A stretch of 64,000 nt of DNA from Rhodopseudomonas palustris (GCF_034479375.1 NZ_CP140155.1:1674001-1738000); one strand, 5' to 3'. Positions 27,386 to 37,047 are shown, numbered from the stretch's first letter. Numbers and translations are program-made. The notes: generated by a model from the sequence alone, not told the origin.

Positions 27386-30130
27386 ATGAATCTCGTCATT
27401 GTCGAGTCGCCTGCGAAGGCCAAGACGATCAACAAATATCTGGGCTCGTCCTACGAGGTCCTGGCCTCGTTCGGGCATGTGCGCGACCTTCCGGCCAAGA
27501 ATGGCTCGGTCGATCCCGACGCCAACTTCCAGATGATCTGGGAGATCGATCCGAAAGCCGCCGGGCGGCTCAACGACATCGCCAAGGCGCTCAAGGGCGC
27601 CGACAAGCTGATCCTCGCCACCGACCCTGATCGCGAGGGCGAGGCGATCTCCTGGCACGTGCTGGAGGTGTTGAAACAGAAGCGTGCGCTGAAGGACCAA
27701 AAGGTCGAGCGCGTGGTGTTCAACGCCATCACCAAGCAGTCCGTCACAGAGGCGATGCAGCATCCGCGCGAGATCGACGGCGCGCTGGTCGACGCCTATA
27801 TGGCGCGCCGCGCGCTCGATTATCTGGTCGGCTTCACCCTCTCCCCGGTGCTGTGGCGCAAGCTGCCGGGCGCCCGCTCCGCCGGGCGCGTGCAGTCGGT
27901 CGCGCTGCGGCTGGTGTGCGACCGCGAGATGGAGATCGAGAAGTTCGTTCCGCGCGAATACTGGTCGCTGATCGCGACCCTGACGACGCCGCGCGGCGAA
28001 GCCTTCGAGGCCCGCCTGGTCGGCGCCGACGGCAAGAAGATCCAGCGGCTCGACATCGGCACCGGCGCCGAGGCCGACGACTTCAAGCAGGCGATCGAGA
28101 CCGCCAATTTCAAGGTGTCCAGCGTCGAGGCCAAGCCTGCCCGCCGCAACCCGCAGGCGCCGTTCACCACCTCGACGCTGCAGCAGGAAGCCAGCCGCAA
28201 GCTCGGCTTCGCGCCGGCGCACACCATGCGGATCGCGCAGCGGCTATATGAAGGCATCGACATCGGCGGCGAAACCACCGGCCTCATTACTTATATGCGA
28301 ACCGACGGCGTCCAGATCGACCCGTCCGCCATCACCCAGGCGCGCAAGGTGATCGCCGAGGATTACGGCAGCGCCTATGTGCCGGACGCGCCGCGGCAAT
28401 ATCAGGCCAAGGCGAAGAACGCGCAGGAGGCCCACGAAGCCATCCGCCCGACCGACATGTCGCGCCGCCCGTCCGAGGTCACCAAGCGGCTCGATTCCGA
28501 TCAGGCCCGGCTCTACGAGCTGATCTGGGTCCGCACCGTCGCCAGCCAGATGGAATCGGCCGAGATGGAGCGCACCACCGTCGACATCGAGGCGAAAGCA
28601 GGCTCCCGGGTGCTGGAGCTGCGCGCCACTGGCCAGGTGGTCAAGTTCGACGGCTTCCTCGCCGCCTATCAGGAAGGCCGCGACGACGATTCCGAGGACG
28701 AGGATTCGCGCCGGCTGCCGGCGATGAGCGAGAACGACGCGCTGAAGCGCGAGGCGCTCGCCGTCACGCAGCATTTCACCGAACCGCCGCCGCGCTTCTC
28801 GGAAGCCTCCTTGGTGAAGCGGATGGAAGAGCTCGGCATCGGCCGGCCCTCGACCTACGCCTCGATCCTGCAGGTGCTGAAGGATCGCGGCTATGTGAAA
28901 CTCGAGAAGAAGCGGCTGCACGGCGAGGACAAGGGCCGCGTCGTGATCGCGTTCCTGGAGAGCTTCTTCGCCCGCTACGTCGAATACGACTTCACCGCGG
29001 CGCTGGAAGAGAAGCTCGACCGCATCTCCAACAATGAAATCTCCTGGCAGCAGGTGCTGCGCGATTTCTGGACCGACTTCATCGGCGCCGTCGACGACAT
29101 CAAGGAATTGCGTGTCGCGCAGGTGCTGGACGTACTCGACGAACTGCTCGGCCCGCACATCTATGCGCCGCGCGAAGACGGCGGCGATCCGCGGCAGTGC
29201 CCGAGCTGCGGCACCGGCCGGCTGAATCTGAAGGCCGGCAAGTTCGGCGCCTTCGTCGGCTGCTCGAACTATCCGGAATGCCGCCACACCCGCCCCCTTG
29301 CTGCAGACGGCGGCGGCGGCGATGCCGACCGCGTGCTCGGCCTCGATCCGGACACCGGCTTCGAAGTCGCGGTCAAATCCGGCCGGTTCGGCCCCTATAT
29401 CCAGCTCGGCGACGCCAAGGACTATGCGGAAGGCGAGAAGCCGAAGCGCGCCGGCATCCCGAAGGGCACCTCGCCCTCCGACGTCGAACTCGACGTCGCG
29501 CTGCGCCTGCTCGCGCTGCCGCGTGAAGTCGGTAAGCATCCGGAGACCGGCGAGCCGATCAAGGCCGGGATCGGCCGGTTCGGGCCCTATGTGCAGCACG
29601 AGAAGACCTACGCCAGCCTCGAGGCCGGCGACGATGTCCACAATATCGGGCTCAACCGCGCGGTGACGCTGATCGCCGAGAAGATCGCCAAGGGCCCGAG
29701 CAAGCGCCGCTTCGGTTCTGATCCCGGCAAGCCGCTCGGCGATCATCCGTCGCTCGGCCCGGTGGCGGTGAAGGCCGGCCGCTACGGCGCCTATGTCACT
29801 GCGGGCGGCGTCAACGCCACGATCCCGAACGACAAGACCCAGGACACCATCACGCTGCCGGAAGCGATCGCGCTGATCGACGAGCGCGCCGCCAAGGGCG
29901 GCGGGGCTAAGGCCAAGAAGAAGGCGCCGGCCAAGAAAGCCGCAGCCAAGAGCGACGCCAAGCCGGCGAAGAAAGCCGCGGCCAAGAAGGCCAAGCCGAA
30001 AGCCGAGGGCGCCGCCGCCAGCCCGGCGCGCGCGCCGGTGAAGGCCAAGACTTCGCCAACCAAGACGGCGAAAGCCGCAGCCGCCAAGCCCAAATCTCCC
30101 GCCAAAAAGAGCGCGGCCAAGAACGGATAG
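27386..30130 (+). CDS. topA: DNA topoisomerase I
   Basis: A 914-residue type IA topoisomerase that relaxes negative supercoils. The Toprim domain opens with LVIVESPAKAKTINKYLG and contains the acidic TDPDREGEAISWH; the catalytic Tyr303 is in LITYMRTDG. One four-cysteine zinc finger follows (CPSCGTGRLNL ... GCSNYPECRHT), then several Topo C-terminal repeats without cysteines (GRFGPYIQLG, GRFGPYVQH, GRYGAYVT). The last 80 residues are a Lys/Ala tail with SPTK and SPAKK motifs of histone-H1 type. rnr starts 2 bases after the stop, so the genes form an operon. Confidence 0.97.
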   Translation: MNLVIVESPAKAKTINKYLGSSYEVLASFGHVRDLPAKNGSVDPDANFQMIWEIDPKAAGRLNDIAKALKGADKLILATDPDREGEAISWHVLEVLKQKRALKDQKVERVVFNAITKQSVTEAMQHPREIDGALVDAYMARRALDYLVGFTLSPVLWRKLPGARSAGRVQSVALRLVCDREMEIEKFVPREYWSLIATLTTPRGEAFEARLVGADGKKIQRLDIGTGAEADDFKQAIETANFKVSSVEAKPARRNPQAPFTTSTLQQEASRKLGFAPAHTMRIAQRLYEGIDIGGETTGLITYMRTDGVQIDPSAITQARKVIAEDYGSAYVPDAPRQYQAKAKNAQEAHEAIRPTDMSRRPSEVTKRLDSDQARLYELIWVRTVASQMESAEMERTTVDIEAKAGSRVLELRATGQVVKFDGFLAAYQEGRDDDSEDEDSRRLPAMSENDALKREALAVTQHFTEPPPRFSEASLVKRMEELGIGRPSTYASILQVLKDRGYVKLEKKRLHGEDKGRVVIAFLESFFARYVEYDFTAALEEKLDRISNNEISWQQVLRDFWTDFIGAVDDIKELRVAQVLDVLDELLGPHIYAPREDGGDPRQCPSCGTGRLNLKAGKFGAFVGCSNYPECRHTRPLAADGGGGDADRVLGLDPDTGFEVAVKSGRFGPYIQLGDAKDYAEGEKPKRAGIPKGTSPSDVELDVALRLLALPREVGKHPETGEPIKAGIGRFGPYVQHEKTYASLEAGDDVHNIGLNRAVTLIAEKIAKGPSKRRFGSDPGKPLGDHPSLGPVAVKAGRYGAYVTAGGVNATIPNDKTQDTITLPEAIALIDERAAKGGGAKAKKKAPAKKAAAKSDAKPAKKAAAKKAKPKAEGAAASPARAPVKAKTSPTKTAKAAAAKPKSPAKKSAAKNG

Positions 30131-30132
30131 AT

Positions 30133-32466
30133 GTGAGCAAGACGCGCGACGACAAGTTCCCGGACAAGGCCACCCTCCTCGCCTTCATCCGCGCGCATCC
30201 AGGCAAGGTCGGCACCCGCGAGATCGCGCGCGAGTTCGGCCTGAAGAATGCCGACCGTGCCGAACTGAAGCGCCGTCTCAAGGAACTGTCCGACGACGGC
30301 ACGATCCGCAAAACCGGCCGCCGCAAGGTCGCCGAGCCGGCCGCCCTGCCCCCGACGCTGCTCGCGGACGTCGTTGCGCGCGACAGCGACGGCGAACTGA
30401 TCGCGACGCCCTCGGAATGGGACGAGCAGGACGGCGATCCGCCGAAGATCCGCATCCACATCCCGCGCCGTCCCAAGCCCGGCACCGCCGCGGGCCTCGG
30501 CGACCGCGCGCTGCTGCATGTCGAGCCGGCCGAGGCGCCCGAGCAAGGTCCCGCTTATGTCGGCCGAATCATCCGCGTGCTCGATCGCGGCAAGCCGCGC
30601 ATTCTCGGTATCTTTCGCGCATCGCCGCAGGGCGGCGGCCGGCTGGTGCCGGTCGACAAGAAACAGGCCGGACGCGAACTCAACATCGCGCCGCACGATG
30701 CCGGCGGCGCGGAAGACGGCGATCTCGTCAGCGTCGACCTGATCCGCAGCCGCGGTTACGGACTGTCGTCCGGCCGCGTCAAGGAACGGCTCGGCTCGCT
30801 CGCGACCGAAAAGGCCGTCAGCCTGATCGCGATCCACTCCCACGACATCCCGCAGGAATTTTCGTCGGCCGCATTGCGCGAATCCGAAGCCGCCGAGCCC
30901 GCGACGCTGAAAGGCCGCGAGGACTGGCGCGAGCTGCCGCTGGTGACGATCGATCCGCCCGACGCCAAGGACCACGACGACGCGGTCCATGCCGAACCGG
31001 ATCCCGATCCGAACAACAAAGGCGGCGTGATCCTGCACGTCGCGATCGCCGATGTCGCTTACTACGTGCGGCCGGACTCCGCGCTCGATCGCGACGCGCT
31101 GCGGCGCGGCAATTCGGTGTACTTCCCCGACCGCGTCGTGCCGATGCTGCCGGAGCGGATTTCCAACGATCTGTGCTCGCTGAAGCCCGGCGAGCCGCGC
31201 GGCGCGCTCGCGGTCCGCATGGTGATCGGTGCCGATGGCCGCAAGCGCTCGCATTCGTTTCATCGCGTGCTGATGCGCTCGGCGGCGAAGCTGAACTACG
31301 CGCAGGCTCAGGCCGCGATCGACGGCCATCCGGACGACACCACCGGCCCACTGCTCGACACCATCCTGAAGCCGCTCTACGACGCCTATGCGATCGTCAA
31401 GCGCGGCCGCGACGACCGCGATCCGCTCGATCTCGATCTGCCTGAGCGCAAAATCCTGCTGAAGCCCGACGGCACCGTCGACCGCGTCATCGTTCCGGAA
31501 CGGCTCGACGCGCATAAATTGATCGAGGAGTTCATGATCCTCGCCAACGTCGCCGCCGCAGAGATGCTGGAGAAGAAGGCGCTGCCGCTGATCTACCGGG
31601 TGCATGACGAGCCGAGCGTGGAGAAGGTCCACAATCTCGTCGAGTTCCTCAAGACGCTCGACCTGTCCTTCGCCAAGGGCGGCGCGCTGAAGCCGGCGCA
31701 GTTCAACCGCATCCTGGCGATGGTCAAGGGCGAAGACGCCGAGCCGCTCGTCAACGAAGTGGTGCTGCGCTCGCAGGCGCAGGCCGAATACGCCTCGGAG
31801 AACTACGGCCATTTCGGGCTCAATTTGCGCCGCTACGCGCATTTCACTTCGCCGATCCGCCGCTACGCCGATCTCGTGGTGCATCGCGCGCTGATCCGCG
31901 CGCTCGATCTCGGCGACGGCGCGCTGCCGCAGACCGAAACCGTGGAAACGCTGGCTGAAGTCGCCGCGCAGATTTCACTGACCGAACGCCGTGCGATGAA
32001 GGCCGAGCGCGAAACCGTCGACCGGCTGATCGCGCATTACCTCGCCGACCGCATCGGCGCGACCTTCCAGGGCCGGATTTCGGGCGTCACCAAGGCCGGC
32101 CTGTTCGTCAAGCTGAGCGACACCGGCGCCGACGGACTGATTCCGATCCGCACACTCGGCGACGAATATTACAACTACGACGAAACCCGCCACGCGCTGA
32201 TCGGCTCGCGCAGCGGTGCCATGCATCGGCTGGGGGACGTCGTCGATGTTCGTCTGGTAGAAGCTGCACCAGTGGCTGGCGCATTGCGGTTCGAGCTCTT
32301 AAGTGAATCGCGTAGCGTCGCGCGCGGCCCAGGCAAAGTTCCGCACAAGGGCAAAGGGTCGAAACCGCCAAAAGGCAATGCCATCGGGCGCAGCAAGGCC
32401 GGCAAGACGAAAGATGCCAAGGCATCGAAGCGAAAGCCGAACAAGCCCGGAAAGGGAAAGCGATGA
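30133..32466 (+). CDS. rnr: Ribonuclease R
   Basis: A 777-residue 3'-5' exoribonuclease that degrades structured RNA. The order is an N-terminal winged-helix part (AFIRAHPGKVGTREIAREFG), cold-shock domains, the RNB catalytic domain with the metal-site aspartates in TIDPPDAKDHDDAVHA and LHVAIADVAYYV, and a C-terminal S1 domain (FQGRISGVTKAGLFVKL). A basic tail (KAGKTKDAKASKRK) follows. The start is GTG, 2 bases after topA. The stop overlaps the DUF983 gene by 4 bases (ATGA). Confidence 0.97.
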   Translation: MSKTRDDKFPDKATLLAFIRAHPGKVGTREIAREFGLKNADRAELKRRLKELSDDGTIRKTGRRKVAEPAALPPTLLADVVARDSDGELIATPSEWDEQDGDPPKIRIHIPRRPKPGTAAGLGDRALLHVEPAEAPEQGPAYVGRIIRVLDRGKPRILGIFRASPQGGGRLVPVDKKQAGRELNIAPHDAGGAEDGDLVSVDLIRSRGYGLSSGRVKERLGSLATEKAVSLIAIHSHDIPQEFSSAALRESEAAEPATLKGREDWRELPLVTIDPPDAKDHDDAVHAEPDPDPNNKGGVILHVAIADVAYYVRPDSALDRDALRRGNSVYFPDRVVPMLPERISNDLCSLKPGEPRGALAVRMVIGADGRKRSHSFHRVLMRSAAKLNYAQAQAAIDGHPDDTTGPLLDTILKPLYDAYAIVKRGRDDRDPLDLDLPERKILLKPDGTVDRVIVPERLDAHKLIEEFMILANVAAAEMLEKKALPLIYRVHDEPSVEKVHNLVEFLKTLDLSFAKGGALKPAQFNRILAMVKGEDAEPLVNEVVLRSQAQAEYASENYGHFGLNLRRYAHFTSPIRRYADLVVHRALIRALDLGDGALPQTETVETLAEVAAQISLTERRAMKAERETVDRLIAHYLADRIGATFQGRISGVTKAGLFVKLSDTGADGLIPIRTLGDEYYNYDETRHALIGSRSGAMHRLGDVVDVRLVEAAPVAGALRFELLSESRSVARGPGKVPHKGKGSKPPKGNAIGRSKAGKTKDAKASKRKPNKPGKGKR

Positions 32467-32894
32467 AGACCGTTGTGAATCGTGCGCCGATCGTCTGGCC
32501 GTCGGACAACGCTCCCACCGAGGATCGCAATGTCTGGCAGGCGATGTGGCGCGGCTTCCGCGGCCGCTGCCCGCAATGCGGCGAAGGCAAGATGTTCCGC
32601 GGTTTCCTGAAGACCGCCGATAACTGCTCGCATTGCGGACAGGACTTCACCGGCCACCGCGCCGACGATCTGCCGGCCTATCTGGTGATCGTCATCGTCG
32701 GCCACATCGTGGTGCCGATCGCGCTGTCGATCGAGACCAATTTCTCGCCGCCGGTGATGTTGCAGCTCGCGATTTATCTGCCTATCACGCTGTTCGCATC
32801 GCTGGCGCTGCTGCAGCCCGTCAAGGGCGCGGTGGTCGGCCTGCAATGGGCGTTCCGGATGCACGGCTTCGACGAGAACAATCCGGAGAAATAG
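32463..32894 (+). CDS. DUF983 membrane protein with zinc motif
   Basis: A 143-residue protein of the DUF983 family. A probable zinc ribbon (CPQCGEGKMFRGFLKTADNC to CSHCGQ) comes first, then HRADDLPAYLVIVIVGHIVV and a second hydrophobic helix, so two membrane segments. The function is not known. The start overlaps the rnr stop by 4 bases, so translation is coupled and the protein belongs to the topA-rnr operon. The conserved pairing with RNase R suggests a related process, but that is guesswork. Confidence 0.9.
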   Translation: MKTVVNRAPIVWPSDNAPTEDRNVWQAMWRGFRGRCPQCGEGKMFRGFLKTADNCSHCGQDFTGHRADDLPAYLVIVIVGHIVVPIALSIETNFSPPVMLQLAIYLPITLFASLALLQPVKGAVVGLQWAFRMHGFDENNPEK

Positions 32895-32895
32895 C

Positions 32896-32944
32896 GTATG
32901 ATCCCGAAGGCGGGGCCCGGTCTTCGGAACTGATCATGCTCAAA
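32896..32944. repeat. Degenerate dispersed repeat, family D copy 1
   Basis: GTATGATCCCGAAGGCGGG continues through CCCGGTCTTCGGAACTGATC and ends CATGCTCAAA. It matches, with changes, the inverted-repeat element at 43741-43793 (start GAGCACGATCCCGAA, end TCGTGCTCAAA). It lies just after DUF983 and could fold at the operon's 3' end. Confidence 0.6.
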
Positions 32945-32999
32945 GAGAAACTCTAACAGCCGACAGGCTGCAAAAAGAAACGGAAGTGGGGGAAGCGAG

Positions 33000-33758
33000 A
33001 TGAGCGAGACGGTCACGCAGGCTGCGCACACGGTCGAACAGGGTGAGAAGGAAGCCGATCACCATCCGTATTTCCGTCCCAAGGACGCCGCGACGCTGAT
33101 CCTGGTCGATCGCAGCGGCAGCATCCCGAAGGTTCTGGTCGGCCGCCGCCACGACAATGTGGTGTTCATGCCCGGCAAGTTCGTGTTCCCCGGCGGCCGG
33201 GTCGACAAGTTCGACAACCGCGTGCCGGTCGCAGCGCAGATCCCGCCGGAGCTGGAAGCCAATCTGCTCAAGGGAAGCCCGAGGATCACCCGCGCCCGCG
33301 CCCGCGCGCTGGCGATCGCGGCGATCCGCGAGGCCTGCGAGGAAACCGGCCTGTGCCTCGGCTGCAGGGCGGATAGCGCGAAGACGAATCTCGACGGCCC
33401 ATGGCAGCCCTTCGCCGAGGCCGGGCTGTTGCCCGACCCGTCCGGCCTGTACCTGATCGCCCGCGCCATCACCCCGCCCGGCCGGGTCCGGCGCTTCGAC
33501 ACCCGCTTCTTCACCGCCGATGCCTCGGCGATCGCCCACCGGGTCGAGGGCGTGGTCCACGCCGATGCCGAACTGGTCGAACTGGTCTGGGTCGAGCTCG
33601 GTTCCAGCCCGCTCGCCGATCTGCATGCGATGACCAAGAACGTGCTCGGCGAGCTGCACCGCCGGCTCGCCACCGGCCCGCTGCGCCACGACGCGCCGGT
33701 GCCGTTCTTCCATTTCTATGGCGGCAAGATGCAGAAGGACATGCTGCCGGGCGCCTGA
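33000..33758 (+). CDS. NUDIX hydrolase
   Basis: A 252-residue protein with a NUDIX domain from about residue 20 (YFRPKDAATLILVDRS). The catalytic box is degenerate at its first Gly-rich end but keeps the key AIREACEETGLCLG (REx2EExG), with FVFPGGRVDKFD before it. NUDIX enzymes hydrolyse nucleoside diphosphates linked to another group; the length and the PGGRVD-insertion layout resemble proteins related to CoA pyrophosphatase or human NUDT19-like enzymes. GGGGGAAG precedes the ATG at 33000. Substrate not determined. Confidence 0.85.
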   Translation: MSETVTQAAHTVEQGEKEADHHPYFRPKDAATLILVDRSGSIPKVLVGRRHDNVVFMPGKFVFPGGRVDKFDNRVPVAAQIPPELEANLLKGSPRITRARARALAIAAIREACEETGLCLGCRADSAKTNLDGPWQPFAEAGLLPDPSGLYLIARAITPPGRVRRFDTRFFTADASAIAHRVEGVVHADAELVELVWVELGSSPLADLHAMTKNVLGELHRRLATGPLRHDAPVPFFHFYGGKMQKDMLPGA

Positions 33759-33780
33759 GCGCCCCGGCATTGCCTGCGCC

Positions 33781-35031
33781 CTACCGGGCCGCCCGGCGGG
33801 CCATCAGCTCCAGCACCAGGGCGACCGCCGCCAGCGCGGCGCCGAAGAGGCACACCGCCGGCCAGCCGCCCTGCCCCCACGCCAACGCCGCGCCGGCCGA
33901 TCCGATCGCGCCGCCGATGAAGGTGCCCGTCATGAACACGGTGTTCAGCCGGCTGCGCGCGTCCGGCACCAGCGCGTAGATGATGTGCTGGTTCGAGATC
34001 AGCGCGCTCTGCAGCCCGAAATCCAGCACGATCACCCCCAGCACCAGCCCTGCCAGGCTGCCCCACAGGCCGAACAGCCCCCACGACACCACCGTCAGCA
34101 ACGCGCCGATTGTGATCACCGGACCGGGCCCGCTGCGGTCGGCGATGCGTCCGGCGATCGGCGCGGCAAGGATGCCGACCACGCCGACCAGCCCGAACAA
34201 GCCGGCCGCGTCGGGGCCGAGCCCGAAGCGCGGTTCCTGCAGATGCAGCGCCAGCGCGGTCCAGAACACGCTGAACGACCCGAACAGCGCGGCCTGCACG
34301 AGCGTGGCGCGGCGCAGGCTCGGCTGCTCGCGCCACAGCGCCAGCAGCGATTTCAGCGCGGCGCCGTAGCCGATCGTCAGATGCGGATGGTGGCGCGGCA
34401 GTAGCCACGCCATCAGCGCGGCGGCGACCAGCGCCAGCGGCGCCGCCAGCCAGAACATCTCGCGCCAGCCGGCATGGCCGGCGACGAATCCCGCCGCCGT
34501 GCGGCTCAGCAGGATGCCGCACAGCAGCCCCGCCATCACCGTGCCGATCACCTTGCCGCGCCGCGCCGGCTCGGCCAGCGCCGCGGCGAACGGCACCACC
34601 TGCTGCGCCACCGTGGCACAGGCGCCGAGCGCCAGCGAGGCGACGATCATCAGCCCGGCCGACGGCACCAGCGCCACCAGCACCAGCGCGCCCGCGAGCA
34701 GCACGAATTGCCACGCGATCAGCCGGCGCCGGTCGGTCAGATCACCGAGCGGCACCAGTAGGAAAAGACCGACGGCGTAGCCGAGCTGGGTCGCGGTCGG
34801 GATCATGCCGGTCAGCGACGGCGTGCCGAGGTCGCGCTCGATCACGCCGAGCATCGGCTGATTGTAATAGATGTTGGCCACCGCGATTCCCGAGGCGGCT
34901 GCCATCGCCAGCGTCAGGCCGAAGCCCATCGCCGGGCCCGAGGGCGCGCCCTCCTCCCGGCCGGCCTTGCGCGGCGGCGGCTCGGGTCGTTGGTCGTCCA
35001 CCACCCTCAGGCTCGGCTCGATCGCGGTCAT
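33781..35031 (-). CDS. MFS transporter
   Basis: A 416-residue membrane protein with about 12 hydrophobic segments. The first is GLTLAMAAASGIAVANIYYN; a conserved intracellular loop of the family follows helix 2 (PLGDLTDRRRLI). The opening IYYNQPMLGVIERDLG is typical of the YfcJ/YnfM-like DHA subgroup of putative drug or metabolite exporters. A charged cytoplasmic N-terminus of about 35 residues precedes helix 1. The ATG at 35031 was preferred; another ATG at 35070 is possible. It is convergent with the NUDIX gene. Substrate unknown. Confidence 0.88.
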   Translation of the reverse strand: MTAIEPSLRVVDDQRPEPPPRKAGREEGAPSGPAMGFGLTLAMAAASGIAVANIYYNQPMLGVIERDLGTPSLTGMIPTATQLGYAVGLFLLVPLGDLTDRRRLIAWQFVLLAGALVLVALVPSAGLMIVASLALGACATVAQQVVPFAAALAEPARRGKVIGTVMAGLLCGILLSRTAAGFVAGHAGWREMFWLAAPLALVAAALMAWLLPRHHPHLTIGYGAALKSLLALWREQPSLRRATLVQAALFGSFSVFWTALALHLQEPRFGLGPDAAGLFGLVGVVGILAAPIAGRIADRSGPGPVITIGALLTVVSWGLFGLWGSLAGLVLGVIVLDFGLQSALISNQHIIYALVPDARSRLNTVFMTGTFIGGAIGSAGAALAWGQGGWPAVCLFGAALAAVALVLELMARRAAR

Positions 35032-35321
35032 TGCTCGACTTTCGTATGGATTCGGGTCGGCTTCGAACATGGGGCACGCCGGCCCGGTGTCGAGAGCGGT
35101 TCAGCGAGGATCTGCGATGCAGATGCCAGCCGTCTTGTCGAAATCGCCCATATTTCGGCGTCGTCCGGCCTGAAACGGCCCGAAACCGCCCCCGGCTCCC
35201 GGTGGCGACGCCGATTGGAGCGAAAACCTTGACTTTCGATCATTCGCGGCTAGTTTGCCCGCCAAACGCGGGTCCTGACGTTCGACCTCGCTGATTGATT
35301 CCCGACATCCGAGGTTCCGAC

Positions 35322-35489
35322 ATGGCCAAAGCGGTCACCATCAAGATCAAGCTCGTCTCCACGGCCGACACCGGCTTCTATTACGTGGCGAAGAAGAATT
35401 CGCGCACCATGACCGACAAGATGACCAAGAAGAAGTACGACCCGGTCGCGCGCAAGCACGTCGAGTTCAAGGAAGCCAAGATCAAGTAA
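35322..35489 (+). CDS. rpmG: Ribosomal protein bL33
   Basis: A 55-residue large-subunit ribosomal protein located near the E site. The sequence ([20 protein letters not shown] ... [17 protein letters not shown]) is a standard alphaproteobacterial form without the four cysteines, so it is the zinc-free type. GAGG lies 7 nt upstream of the ATG at 35322. It is transcribed alone and ends at a strong hairpin (35530-35552). Confidence 0.97.
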   Translation: MAKAVTIKIKLVSTADTGFYYVAKKNSRTMTDKMTKKKYDPVARKHVEFKEAKIK

Positions 35490-35529
35490 CAAAGATCAAG
35501 TAAGCGCCGCGCTTGCTGATCGAGTTTCG

Positions 35530-35556
35530 CGGGGCCTTCGGGCCCCGTTTGCTTTT
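35530..35556 (+). terminator. rpmG terminator
   Basis: GGGGCC-TTCG-GGCCCC (35531-35546), extended by a C-G pair on the outside, forms a very stable tetraloop hairpin followed by GTTTGCTTTT. It lies 41 bases after the rpmG stop and is the clearest intrinsic terminator in the window. Confidence 0.85.
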
Positions 35557-35579
35557 GCGGGGCGTCACCACACAAACCA

Positions 35580-35630
35580 CGTCATCCTTCGAGGCGCGCC
35601 GTGAAGGACGGCGCGCCTCGAAGGATGACG
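35580..35630. repeat. Perfect palindrome, family C copy 2
   Basis: Two perfect 23-bp arms, beginning CGTCATCCTTCGAGG and ending CCTCGAAGGATGACG, surround the loop GAAGG. It lies between the rpmG terminator and the end of pleD and shares its ends with the other family C elements. It would fold on both strands and may also act as the pleD terminator. Confidence 0.85.
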
Positions 35631-35664
35631 GCGGCGCGTGTTTCGATGCAGAGGGCGCCTCGGC

Positions 35665-37038
35665 TCACGCCGCCGCCGCGACCACCCGATTCCGCCCGTC
35701 GTGCTTGGCGCGGTACAGCGCCGTGTCGGCGCGCTTGAGGAGATCGCGCACTGCCTCGCCTTTGCGCTCCAGCGTCGACAGGCCGATCGAGATCGTGACC
35801 TCGATCCGCTTCGTTCCCTTCTCGATCGCGAACGGCTCGCCGGCGATGGCGCGGCGCAGCCGCTCCGCCACCATCTGGGCGACGTGCAGGTCGGTCTCGG
35901 GCATCACGATCACGAATTCCTCGCCGCCGTAGCGGCACGCCAGATCGATACCGCGGATCGACTTCTTGATCCGCACCGCGAACTCGCGCAGCACGTCGTC
36001 GCCGGCGTCGTGGCCGTAGCCGTCGTTGATCGATTTGAAGAAGTCGATGTCGAGGATCATCAGCGCCAGCGGCTTGCCGCGCGACCCCGCCTGTTCGGCC
36101 AGCGTCGCGAGATGGCTTTCCATGTAGCGGCGATTGTGCAGCCCGGTCAGCCCGTCGGTGATCGCCATTTCGATCGAATGCTGCACGTTGTCGCGCAGAT
36201 GATCGGTGTAGCGCCGGCGGCGGATCTGCGTGCGCGCGCGCGCCAGCAATTCGTTCTTGTCGACCGGGCGCAGCAGGTAGTCGTTGACGCCGATCTCGAG
36301 GCCGCGCAGCAGCCGCGCGTTGTTGTCGGCGTCGGCGATGGCGAGGATCGGCACGTGGCGCGTCCGCTCCAGCGAGCGCGCCTGGCTGCACAGCCGCAGC
36401 CCGTCGAAATTCTCCAGGCCGAGCGACACGATCAGCAGGTCGTAATTGCCCTCGGCCGCATGGAACAGCGCCTCGGACGGATTGGGCTCGACGTCGATGT
36501 CGTGTTCGGCAGCGAGCAGCGGCGCCAGCCGCTCGTAGGACGACGGCCGGTCGTCGACCAGCAGGATGCGGCCGCCTTTGCCGAGATCGTTGACCGCCTC
36601 GCGCTCCGGCGCCTGCACGCCGATCTCGAGCGAGGTGATCGCGCGCATCCGCAATTCGTCGGTCATCATCTTCAGGCGCGTCAGCGAGCGCACCCGCGCG
36701 ATCAGCACCACGTCCGACACCGGCTTGGTGAGGAAGTCGTCGGCGCCGGCCTCGAGCCCGCGCACCCGGTCGGCCGGGCTGTCGAGCGCCGTCACCATCA
36801 CGACCGGAATGAAATGCGTCTTCGGATTGGCCTTGAGCCGGCGGCAGACCTCGAATCCGTCCATGTCCGGCATCATCACGTCGAGCAGCACGATGTCGCA
36901 TTCGGCGCGCTCGCAGATCTCCAGCGCCTGCACGCCGTTGGCGGCGGTCACGACGTCGAAATACTCGGCCGACAGCCGCGCTTCGAGCAGCTTGACGTTG
37001 GTCGGAATGTCGTCGACGACCAGGATGCGTGCGGACAT
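35665..37038 (-). CDS. pleD: PleD-type response regulator and diguanylate cyclase
   Basis: A 457-residue c-di-GMP synthase that drives polar development. Receiver domain 1 has the phospho-Asp in CDIVLLDVMMPD and the K in FLTKPVSD. The second receiver (RILLVDDRPSSYERL) lacks the normal phospho-Asp and is an adaptor, as in Caulobacter PleD. The GGDEF domain has ITDGLTGLHNRRYMES and the active site GGEEF, with the feedback RxxD site (RGID) five residues before it, so activity and product inhibition are expected. It starts 9 bases after divK, in one operon. c-di-GMP made here could act on the PilZ proteins at 46.9 and 49.4 kb. Confidence 0.96.
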   Translation of the reverse strand: MSARILVVDDIPTNVKLLEARLSAEYFDVVTAANGVQALEICERAECDIVLLDVMMPDMDGFEVCRRLKANPKTHFIPVVMVTALDSPADRVRGLEAGADDFLTKPVSDVVLIARVRSLTRLKMMTDELRMRAITSLEIGVQAPEREAVNDLGKGGRILLVDDRPSSYERLAPLLAAEHDIDVEPNPSEALFHAAEGNYDLLIVSLGLENFDGLRLCSQARSLERTRHVPILAIADADNNARLLRGLEIGVNDYLLRPVDKNELLARARTQIRRRRYTDHLRDNVQHSIEMAITDGLTGLHNRRYMESHLATLAEQAGSRGKPLALMILDIDFFKSINDGYGHDAGDDVLREFAVRIKKSIRGIDLACRYGGEEFVIVMPETDLHVAQMVAERLRRAIAGEPFAIEKGTKRIEVTISIGLSTLERKGEAVRDLLKRADTALYRAKHDGRNRVVAAAA

Positions 37039-37047
37039 CGCGTTCTC

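Noticed and set aside
29791..31884. 697-codon minus-strand frame opposite topA and rnr
   Set aside because: Covers parts of two certain genes in antisense, with composition typical of a shadow frame.
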